Assembly (NCBI GenBank): GCA_947253885.1
Contig: CAMYAO010000028.1
Location: forward strand, 1-18,343
Origin: an uncultured Clostridium sp.
GTDB taxonomy: Bacteria; Bacillota; Clostridia; Lachnospirales; Lachnospiraceae
DNA length: 18,343 nucleotides
Direction of reading: 5' to 3'
Shown here: in pieces, positions 1 through 5,877 of the stretch
How positions within the stretch are numbered: the first letter of the stretch is position 1
How the letters are laid out: each line of letters begins with the position of its first letter
The notes under the pieces: model-generated
What the model saw: the letters and a program-made list of their open reading frames with translations, nothing else
Database searches by the model: none
Told to the model about the DNA's origin: nothing
Made by a program: the position numbers and the translations under genes

Positions 1-45
1 ACACACTGCATATCGTCGGCAGCGTCAGATGTGTATAAGAGACAG
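1..45 (+). other. Illumina Nextera adapter with i5 index (artefact)
   Basis: This is not genomic DNA. Bases 27-45 are the 19-base Tn5 mosaic end used in Nextera libraries. Bases 13-26 are the read-1 primer part TCGTCGGCAGCGTC. Bases 5-12 (ACTGCATA) sit exactly where an i5 index belongs and match, from memory, the S506 index. Bases 1-4 (ACAC) match the end of the P5 adapter. The four blocks are in library-construct order with no gap. The reverse complement encodes the false tail LSLIHI plus a stop at the end of the MnmE reading frame. Confidence 0.97.
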
Positions 46-996
46 ATTATGATCTAATTCTGTTGAAGAATCTGCCACATATACTACCAAATCCGCATCT
101 TCCATACGTTCTTTTGATCTTGTAACACCGATCTGTTCCACTACATCATTTGTTTTTCTTATCCCGGCTGTATCCATTAATCGAAATCCGATACCTGCAA
201 TCTGAATCTGCTCCTCTAATACATCTCTGGTAGTACCCGCAATATCAGTTACAATAGCTCTTTCTTCTCCAAGCAAATTATTTAACAAAGAAGATTTTCC
301 TGCATTCGGTTTTCCTACAATTGCAGTTTTAATCCCTTCTTTTATAACACGACCATCATCTGATTTATCAATCAAAGACTGTATTTCACTATGGATAGAA
401 GAAATAATCTTTAATAAAGAATCTTCATATCCGTCTAATGTATAATGTTCCGGATCATCTAAAGCTGATTCAATAAATGCAATTTGATGTAAAATTCTTT
501 CTCGTATAGATCTGATCTTTTCCAGAACACTTCCTGTCAATTGTCTCACAGAACTTTTCAGTGCATAATCATTTTGAGCATTTATAATTTCAATTACAGA
601 CTCTGCCTGTGACAGGTCTATGCGACCGTTCAAAAATGCCCTTTTTGTAAATTCTCCCGGTTCTGCAGGTCTTGCACCGTTAGACAACACCGTTTTCAGA
701 ATCTTCTGCATTACAAGAATTCCGCCGTGAGTATCAATTTCTATAGTATCTTCTTTTGTATAAGAATTCGGACCTCTCATAAGCAAAAGTAATACCTCAT
801 CAATAATTTCATTTCCATTTTTAATATATCCATAATGAATGGTATGCGTTTCCATTTCCGAAACTTTATGCTTACTCTTTATCGGTTGAAATATCTTGTC
901 TGCAATTGTAAAAGCATCTTCTCCGCTTATACGTATGATTCCGATACCGGATGGAACCATAGCAGTAGCAATCGCTGCAATTGTATCTGTATTCAT
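46..996 (-). CDS. mnmE: tRNA modification GTPase MnmE, partial (C-terminus missing)
   Basis: MnmE works with MnmG to build the 5-carboxymethylaminomethyl group on U34 of certain tRNAs in the cytosol, using a folate one-carbon unit and GTP. The first 317 residues are present. An N-terminal folate-binding domain covers about residues 1-118, followed by a helical domain. The inserted G domain carries GKPNAGKS (228-235), TTRD (255-258) and DTAG (275-278). The NKxD motif and the C-terminal cysteine motif would lie beyond the break; the family is about 455-460 residues. The gene is cut by the adapter junction at 45/46, so truncation is an assembly effect, not a pseudogene. The start is ATG at 996, with GAGGA about 6 bases upstream. 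An extended -10 (TGCTATAAT on the minus strand, 1023-1031) could give it its own promoter besides read-through from jag. Confidence 0.97.
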
Positions 997-1022
997 AGCT
1001 TTCCTCTCAATCTATTCGATCT

Positions 1023-1031
1023 ATTATAGCA
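1023..1031 (-). promoter_or_regulatory. mnmE promoter, extended -10
   Basis: On the minus strand TATAAT (1023-1028) is preceded by TG and one spacer base, the extended -10 form, 27 bases before the mnmE start. The -35 is weak (TTGGAG at 16-base spacing), which an extended -10 can tolerate. Inferred from pattern only. Confidence 0.5.
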
Positions 1032-1034
1032 TAA

Positions 1035-1078
1035 ATGAAGGCTTCTCCAAAACCAAACCAGTTCTGAAAAAGCCTTTT
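1035..1078 (-). other. hairpin between jag and mnmE
   Basis: The arms AAGGCTTCTCC and GAAAAAGCCTT (plus strand) flank a 17-base loop. In minus-strand RNA they form 11 pairs, two of them G-U. No U-tract follows on the minus strand, so it is not a canonical terminator for jag. The T-rich run after it lies on the plus strand, where no gene reads in. It may attenuate or protect the jag transcript end. Confidence 0.4.
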
Positions 1079-1081
1079 TCT

Positions 1082-1705
1082 TTATTTTTTTAGAGAAACA
1101 ACTACTTTTCTATAAGGATCCTTTCCTTCACTATGTGTTTCCACTGCATCTTCACTTTGCAGAGCAAAGTGGATAATTCTTCTTTCAAAAGGATTCATAG
1201 GTTCTAATGTAACAGTTCGTTTTGTTCTCTTTACTTTATTTGCAACATTCTTTGCAAGATTTTCAAGTGTTTCTTTTCTGCGATGTCTGTAATTCTCTGT
1301 ATCCAGCTTTACTTTTATATATACATCCGCATCCTTATTAATCGCTAAATTTGTCAAATACTGTAAGGAATCTAATGTTTGACCTCTTTTTCCGATCAAC
1401 ACTCCCATATCATTTCCCTTAAATTCAATAAGGTATACATTTTCATTATCAGAATCATGGAAAATTATTTCTACTTCCATGTTCATTGCATGAAAAACAT
1501 TCTGTAAAAACTCCTCAATATCTTCTTTTACTGTTTTTTTCTTTCTTGCTCGAATAACTGCCGGTTTTGATCTTAACCCTAAAAAACCTGTACTGCCTTC
1601 CTCGATTACTTCATATTCAATCTTATCACTTGTAGTTTCCAGTTTGATCAAAGCTTCTGTAATTGCATCATCAACAGTTTTACCTGAAACCTCAATATAT
1701 TCCAT
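1082..1705 (-). CDS. jag: RNA-binding protein Jag / KhpB (SpoIIIJ-associated)
   Basis: Jag/KhpB is a cytosolic RNA-binding protein usually encoded next to yidC and linked to cell elongation and sRNA or mRNA binding in Gram-positive bacteria. The 207 residues show the three family domains in order: Jag-N at about 1-52 (start MEYIEVSGKT, with GSTGFLGL), a KH domain whose GxxG loop reads GKRG (105-108) with AINKDADVYIKV after it, and an R3H domain at about 140-207 with RRIIH (175-179). The length is normal. The start is ATG at 1705 with GGGAGG upstream. It lies 20 bases after yidC in the same direction, so the two are almost certainly co-transcribed. Confidence 0.96.
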   Translation of the reverse strand: MEYIEVSGKTVDDAITEALIKLETTSDKIEYEVIEEGSTGFLGLRSKPAVIRARKKKTVKEDIEEFLQNVFHAMNMEVEIIFHDSDNENVYLIEFKGNDMGVLIGKRGQTLDSLQYLTNLAINKDADVYIKVKLDTENYRHRRKETLENLAKNVANKVKRTKRTVTLEPMNPFERRIIHFALQSEDAVETHSEGKDPYRKVVVSLKK

Positions 1706-1725
1706 ACCTTTGTTCCTCCCTGTTG

Positions 1726-3024
1726 CTATTTTTTTCCTTCATTAAATTCTCGAACCTTATTTGCTTTTGCCGCTAAACTGTCTTTCCTCAGTTTACCGGT
1801 AGCACCTATAGATTCAATATCTTTTGTAGATGCAGCTGCTTTTGCAGTCATAGAGTCTTTTCTGATAGAGCCGTTTGCATCAATAGTTCTTGTACTGATC
1901 TTTGCAGCACTGGAAATCGTATCCCCGGAAATTCCCCTCTTTTCAGCTTTCTTTTTCAGCTGTTCCTGATGTTTTTCCTGGTTTTTCTTTATATATTCCT
2001 TTAAATCAATTTTATCTAGACGTTTATTAATCACATACTGTTGTATACAACGAATCACTGCACCTGCAATCCAGTAGATACCTACACCGATAGGTAGTAA
2101 TAATACCATAAAGAATGAATAAACAGGCATCATGTAATTCATGATTTTCAGCTGTCCTCCCATCGGATTATCACCTGCATTCGGTTGAGGCATTAATTTA
2201 ATATTTAAAAACTGAGTTGCAGCTGAAACAATAGGAATTAAAATAGCTAAAACAATCAGAATATATTTTCCATGGCTTAGAGCATCTGCAATAATATTTT
2301 TAGGAGAATATACTACATTCAAGCCCAGAAAATCATTAAATTGCGATGCTTTATGAGAAACAGCTGAGATACTGCCGGAGAGATCCGGAAATTTTTCAGC
2401 TAAAGCACTCCAGTTTTCAGTAGAGCTCTTATATAAAACATCAATAATAGAATTATGGGTTGTTGCCGCACTGCTCCAATCCAGACTTAATCCATGATTT
2501 CCGTAGCTACCGTTTTTTACTATTTTTAAATAAGCCTCCATAATGTCCTTAAATCCGTCTGTATGAGAAATACTTGTTGCCAAACTTGCAAACGTATTTT
2601 TTACACTGCTTACATAAGCAGGTACATTATAGATTACACGATAAAGTGCAAACAAAATAGGAAGCTGAATAATTAAATAAATACAACTACCTGATGGTGA
2701 TACACCATATTTTTTATATAATGCCTGTGTTTCCTGATTCATAGCAGTTACAGATACCTGATCTCTTCTGCCTTTATATTTCCCCTGAATTTTTCTAAGT
2801 TCAGGATTCATAATCTGAGACATCTTGGAAAACTTCTGCTGTTGATAAGTTAATGGTAAAAGTACCATATAAATAATTACTGTAAAAATAATAATTGTAA
2901 GAGCAACATTATGAACATGAAATAAGTTGCTTAATCCTACATAAATCCCATTCATTATCCAACCAAGCGCTTTTGAAATTGGACTAAGGATTCCACTGCT
3001 TTGTGTCAATACCAATGGACTCAC
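1726..3024 (-). CDS. yidC: membrane protein insertase YidC/OxaA
   Basis: YidC inserts and folds membrane proteins, alone or with SecYEG. At 432 residues it is longer than Bacillus SpoIIIJ. The first membrane segment is about 40-60, then a positively charged cytosolic hairpin (61-107), a second segment at about 113-134, a long outside loop (about 135-250), and further segments near 254-273, 296-314 and 315-333. The tail (335-432) is basic and holds two copies of a 12-residue motif (385-396 and 410-421). TM1 has no charged residue: Tyr52 sits where I place the groove arginine of SpoIIIJ. No lipobox signal peptide is evident. The start is GTG at 3024, chosen because AGGAGGT lies 7 bases upstream and the next codons encode SPLVL. 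It sits between yidD and jag in the standard operon order. Confidence 0.96.
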   Translation of the reverse strand: MSPLVLTQSSGILSPISKALGWIMNGIYVGLSNLFHVHNVALTIIIFTVIIYMVLLPLTYQQQKFSKMSQIMNPELRKIQGKYKGRRDQVSVTAMNQETQALYKKYGVSPSGSCIYLIIQLPILFALYRVIYNVPAYVSSVKNTFASLATSISHTDGFKDIMEAYLKIVKNGSYGNHGLSLDWSSAATTHNSIIDVLYKSSTENWSALAEKFPDLSGSISAVSHKASQFNDFLGLNVVYSPKNIIADALSHGKYILIVLAILIPIVSAATQFLNIKLMPQPNAGDNPMGGQLKIMNYMMPVYSFFMVLLLPIGVGIYWIAGAVIRCIQQYVINKRLDKIDLKEYIKKNQEKHQEQLKKKAEKRGISGDTISSAAKISTRTIDANGSIRKDSMTAKAAASTKDIESIGATGKLRKDSLAAKANKVREFNEGKK

Positions 3025-3076
3025 TGATAGTACCTCCTATTTAGAACTTTCTCCTACATAAAATACAATCCCTAAA

Positions 3077-3289
3077 TCATGGAACCGGATCATATCCACC
3101 CTTTGAAAAAGGATTACACCTTAAAATTCTCCATAAAGCAAGTAATCCCCCTTTTATAGCTCCATGCTTTTGTACAGCTTCTAAACCGTATGCAGAACAG
3201 CTTGGGTAATAAGGACATTTTGTTGTCTTTAATGGTGATATATATTTTTGATAAAACTTGATAAAAAAAATAAATAATTTCTTCAACAA
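3077..3289 (-). CDS. yidD: membrane protein insertion efficiency factor YidD
   Basis: YidD is a small membrane-associated protein that helps YidC-dependent insertion. The 70 residues show the family pattern: a hydrophobic and basic N-terminus ending in FYQKYISPL, then CPYYPSCSAYGLEAVQKHG with its paired cysteines, LWRILRCNPFSKGGYDPVP at the end. The likely start is TTG at 3289; the codon just before it is an in-frame TAA, so nothing upstream is possible. A second TTG follows immediately (3286) and could be the true start. The ribosome-binding site is weak (GATGAGA), which suggests low expression or coupling to rnpA, whose stop is 23 bases upstream. yidC follows after 52 bases. Confidence 0.95.
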   Translation of the reverse strand: MLKKLFIFFIKFYQKYISPLKTTKCPYYPSCSAYGLEAVQKHGAIKGGLLALWRILRCNPFSKGGYDPVP

Positions 3290-3312
3290 TTATCTCATCT
3301 TCTTTTCTTTTA

Positions 3313-3648
3313 TTATTTAACGATCTTGTGTAAATTACTTAAATGCATGAGAGCTGACCTTAATTCATGATAGGTTGCGGATCCGGCTGTATTTCTCACG
3401 ATCACAACCATATCCAGCCCTGAACGAAAATTCTCTTCCTCTAAACGATAACTTTCTCTTAAAAGTCTTGTTAAATGGTGACGAACTACACTGTTTCCCA
3501 CCTTTTTACTTACTGAAATACCAAATCTGTTAAAATCCGTATTATTTTCTAAAACATACATCACTAAAAAACGATTAGCATAAGATTTTCCTTTTCGATA
3601 AACTTTTTGAAAGTCTTTATTCTTTTTTAGTGATTCTGAAAAATGCAT
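3313..3648 (-). CDS. rnpA: ribonuclease P protein component
   Basis: RnpA is the protein subunit of RNase P, which removes the 5' leader of tRNA precursors with the catalytic RNA RnpB. The 111 residues begin MHFSESLKKNKDF and contain the family signature with RFGISVSKKVGNSVVRHHLTR followed by LLRESYR. I place the start at ATG 3648 because AAAGGA lies 6 bases upstream. The frame is open to a TTG at 3672, which would add 8 residues, but that TTG has no ribosome-binding site and the upstream codons include the AAAGGA itself. Between this gene and rpmH there is a terminator-like hairpin, so expression is probably lower than that of rpmH. Confidence 0.95.
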   Translation of the reverse strand: MHFSESLKKNKDFQKVYRKGKSYANRFLVMYVLENNTDFNRFGISVSKKVGNSVVRHHLTRLLRESYRLEEENFRSGLDMVVIVRNTAGSATYHELRSALMHLSNLHKIVK

Positions 3649-3756
3649 ATTTTTTCCTTTCGCTACATGCAAGCGATATATTTTTCATAGAAAAACATAC
3701 CGCATTCCGTAGTATAAATAAATAAAGTACACGTCATTTAAAATCTATCTATAACG

Positions 3757-3784
3757 AAAGAAAAGACCACAAGGGTATGTGGCC
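3757..3784 (-). terminator. terminator or attenuator after rpmH
   Basis: In minus-strand RNA the stem GGCCACA/TGTGGUC (arms 3778-3784 and 3765-3771, one G-U pair) with a 6-base loop is followed by UUUUCUUUC. The first arm overlaps the last base of the rpmH stop codon. The short stem and broken U-tract suggest partial termination between rpmH and rnpA. Differential expression of this pair by attenuation is known in other bacteria. Confidence 0.55.
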
Positions 3785-3918
3785 TAGGCTGATAATTTTT
3801 TTCTGCCTTTTAATCTTCTAGCAGCTAAAACCTTTCTTCCGCCAGCAGTACTCATTCTTGCTCTAAAACCGTGAACTTTAGATCTCTGTCTTCTTTTCGG
3901 TTGATAAGTCATCTTCAT
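3784..3918 (-). CDS. rpmH: 50S ribosomal protein L34
   Basis: L34 is a very small basic protein of the large ribosomal subunit. The 44 residues read MKMTYQPKRRQRSKVHGF at the start and end GRKKLSA, with the conserved RMSTAGGRKVLAARR segment between them, a full-length family member. The start is ATG at 3918 with a strong AGGAGGTG about 7 bases upstream. It is the first gene of the minus-strand operon and reads away from dnaA, the usual arrangement at bacterial origins. Its promoter is at 3954-3981 and a hairpin follows the stop codon directly. Confidence 0.98.
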   Translation of the reverse strand: MKMTYQPKRRQRSKVHGFRARMSTAGGRKVLAARRLKGRKKLSA

Positions 3919-3953
3919 GGAAAAACACCTCCTTTTTTAAAAATATCATTTCA

Positions 3954-3981
3954 ATTATATCAAATATAGTTCTCAAGTCAA
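3954..3981 (-). promoter_or_regulatory. rpmH operon promoter
   Basis: On the minus strand TTGACT (3976-3981) and a perfect TATAAT (3954-3959) are separated by 16 bases, about 36 bases before the rpmH ATG. It is the best promoter-like sequence in this gap and faces the correct way. Confidence 0.75.
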
Positions 3982-4058
3982 GTAAAATCAATGCTTTTCA
4001 AGATTTAACAAAAATACCACTATATATAATAAGGAAGAAACATTTACCCCCTATATCT

Positions 4059-4136
4059 ATGGTATCCATTCCGTTTTTATTGTTATTTGCCTTAATAAGC
4101 GTTTTTTTTATTTTCATTACTACCTACACTATGTAA
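4059..4136 (+). CDS. possible 25-residue hydrophobic peptide
   Basis: An ATG at 4059 opens 25 codons ending in TAA at 4134-4136. The peptide begins MVSIPFLLLFALIS and ends FITTYTM, so nearly all of it could span a membrane once. It has no charged residue. A TATAAT lies at 4025-4030, but without a good -35, and the only purine-rich stretch (AAGGAAGAA, 4031-4039) is about 20 bases from the ATG, too far for normal ribosome binding. The DNA is T-rich, so a hydrophobic frame can arise by chance. I do not recognise it and list it as a weak candidate in the 307-base rpmH-dnaA gap. Confidence 0.2.
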   Translation: MVSIPFLLLFALISVFFIFITTYTM

Positions 4137-4147
4137 TGAAGTATCAA

Positions 4148-4176
4148 TTGTAAATTGACCGCAAATGAGTTAAAAT
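4148..4176 (+). promoter_or_regulatory. dnaA promoter
   Basis: TTGTAA (4148-4153) and TAAAAT (4171-4176) are separated by 17 bases, about 50 bases before the dnaA ATG. A perfect inverted repeat GAGAC-TGCG-GTCTC (4186-4199) follows in the leader. I see no good DnaA box in this gap, so the sequence shows no clear autoregulation site here. Confidence 0.55.
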
Positions 4177-4225
4177 AAAGCCTAGGAGACTGCGGTCTCA
4201 ATGAAGAAATCGATGGAGATAGAGA

Positions 4226-5566
4226 ATGAAATTAGTCGAAAAAAAATGGAATGAAATTTTAAAACGATTAAAAGAACAGTATGAAATTACAGATGTAGCA
4301 TTTACAACATGGATAAAACCCTTGGAAATTTTCAGTACGGAAGAAAATAAAATTTTTATTTTGGTAACCGGATCCAGTTTTGATCAAAACATTATAGAAA
4401 AAAAATATTCTGTTCCTCTAAGAGTAGTAATAGAAGAAATGACACAGGAACCGTATGAATTAGAATTTATTTTACCAGAACAGGGAAGACAGCGTAAAAA
4501 AGTCAAGCCGTCAGCACAGATTAACAGCACCCTGGCTGAAACATCAAATTTAAATCCGAATTATAACTTTGATTCCTTTGTCGTGGGTAGTAATAACAGA
4601 TTTGCTCATTCCGCATCTTTAGCAGTTGCCGAAGCTCCCGGAGAAATCTATAACCCTCTTTTCTTATATGGGGGAGTCGGTCTCGGTAAAACACATTTGA
4701 TGCATTCGATTGCTCATTATATTTTAGAAAATAATCCAGGCAAAAAGGTACTTTATGTTACTTCCGAGCGTTTTACAAATGAAGTAATAGAAGGTATCCG
4801 TAATAATAAAATGGAGTCCTTCCGAAAAAAATACAGACAGATCGACGTTCTTTTAATTGACGATGTACAATTTATTATTAATAAGGAAAGTACGCAGGAA
4901 GAATTTTTTCATACTTTTAATGAACTTCACTCTGCAAATAAACAGATCATTATTTCCAGTGATCGTCCTCCAAAGGAAATGGTTACATTGGAAGACCGTA
5001 TCCGTTCCCGTTTTGAATGGGGACTACTGGCTGATATCGGAACACCCGACTATGAAACCAGAATGGCTATTTTACGTAAAAAAATAGAATTGGACGGAGT
5101 TATTTTAGAAGATGAAATTTTAAATTATATTGCAGTCCATATTAATTCCAATATTCGAGAGCTGGAAGGTGCTTTAAATAAACTGATTGCATACTCTAAT
5201 CTGGAAAAGGTCGATATCACAATGGAGATCGCCATTGCGGAATTACAAAATATTATTTCACCGGAAGCTTCCAGAGAAGTGACACCTCAACTGATTATGG
5301 AAGTGGTTTCCGAGCATTTTGGAGTTTCTGTTGATCAGCTAATGTCTAAGGTTCGTACCAGTGATGTTGCAAAGCCTCGTCAAATTGCAATGTATCTGTG
5401 CAAAAATATGACTAATTTGAAAGTGGAATCTATCGGAAAGCTGATTGGAGGAAGAGACCATTCCACTATTTTACACGGTGTAAAAAAAGTAACAAAAGAC
5501 TATGAAAACGATGCATCTTTTAAAGATTTGGTAGATACAATCCGAAAAAAAATAAACCCTAATTAA
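4226..5566 (+). CDS. dnaA: chromosomal replication initiator protein DnaA
   Basis: DnaA binds boxes at oriC, forms an ATP-bound filament, melts the origin and loads the helicase. The 446 residues show domain I at about 1-85, a short linker (86-112), the AAA+ domain with Walker A GGVGLGKTH (149-157), Walker B LLIDDVQF (209-216), sensor I near 241-249, the arginine-finger stretch LEDRIRSRFEWG (255-266) and sensor II NIRELEGAL (309-317), then the DNA-binding domain with KPRQIAMYL (383-391) and the box-recognition motif DHSTILHG (411-418). The linker is short for the family, giving a slightly compact protein. The start is ATG at 4226 with TGGAGAT 5-6 bases upstream. dnaN follows after a 311-base gap with DnaA boxes. 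Confidence 0.99.
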   Translation: MKLVEKKWNEILKRLKEQYEITDVAFTTWIKPLEIFSTEENKIFILVTGSSFDQNIIEKKYSVPLRVVIEEMTQEPYELEFILPEQGRQRKKVKPSAQINSTLAETSNLNPNYNFDSFVVGSNNRFAHSASLAVAEAPGEIYNPLFLYGGVGLGKTHLMHSIAHYILENNPGKKVLYVTSERFTNEVIEGIRNNKMESFRKKYRQIDVLLIDDVQFIINKESTQEEFFHTFNELHSANKQIIISSDRPPKEMVTLEDRIRSRFEWGLLADIGTPDYETRMAILRKKIELDGVILEDEILNYIAVHINSNIRELEGALNKLIAYSNLEKVDITMEIAIAELQNIISPEASREVTPQLIMEVVSEHFGVSVDQLMSKVRTSDVAKPRQIAMYLCKNMTNLKVESIGKLIGGRDHSTILHGVKKVTKDYENDASFKDLVDTIRKKINPN

Positions 5567-5877
5567 TGTCCACATAGTTATCAACATTCTATGTGAATAT
5601 AGTATGGAAACTCTGTTGATGAGTGTTGATAAACAATTTCTTTTTTCATAACGTACTGAAATTCAATGGGAAACAATCATTAGATTCTTTTCTTTTCCAC
5701 ATCACATCCACTCTTTATACAAGAGACTTCCACTTATAAATCTGTATAATTTAATTAAAAAAAATCAGTGATTTCAAGGGGTTTAAGACTTATAAACATA
5801 TAAACAGCCCCTACTATTAATACTATGAAATTATATATAAATAGATAGATAATATCTCGAAAGGAGTTAATCACATT
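5567..5877 (+). other. probable oriC: DnaA-box cluster and AT-rich region
   Basis: This gap between dnaA and dnaN is the usual place of a Firmicutes origin. Against the box TTATCCACA I see TTATCAACA at 5578-5586 (8 of 9), its reverse complement at 5624-5632 (8 of 9), TTTTCCACA at 5693-5701 (8 of 9), ATGTCCACA at 5566-5574 (7 of 9) and TGTTGATGA at 5614-5622 (7 of 9, minus strand). The last and the 5624 box are spaced 10 bases apart in the same direction. The first strong box lies in the loop of a CACATAG/CTATGTG inverted repeat. From about 5740 the DNA becomes very AT-rich (unwinding-element candidate). A TATAAT at 5745-5750 may serve dnaN, but it has no clear -35. Confidence 0.75.

Noticed and set aside
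25..45. MnmE C-terminal residues LSLIHI and stop
   Set aside because: They are encoded by the Nextera mosaic end, not by the genome.
835..1093. Plus-strand frames across the start of mnmE
   Set aside because: They lie antisense to a clear MnmE coding sequence and its promoter, with no family features.
3649..3672. Eight-residue N-terminal extension of rnpA from a TTG
   Set aside because: No ribosome-binding site before the TTG, and the codons contain the AAAGGA that serves ATG 3648.
3919..4225. Second DnaA-box cluster upstream of dnaA
   Set aside because: I found no 8-of-9 match to the box in this gap; only the dnaA-dnaN gap has a cluster.
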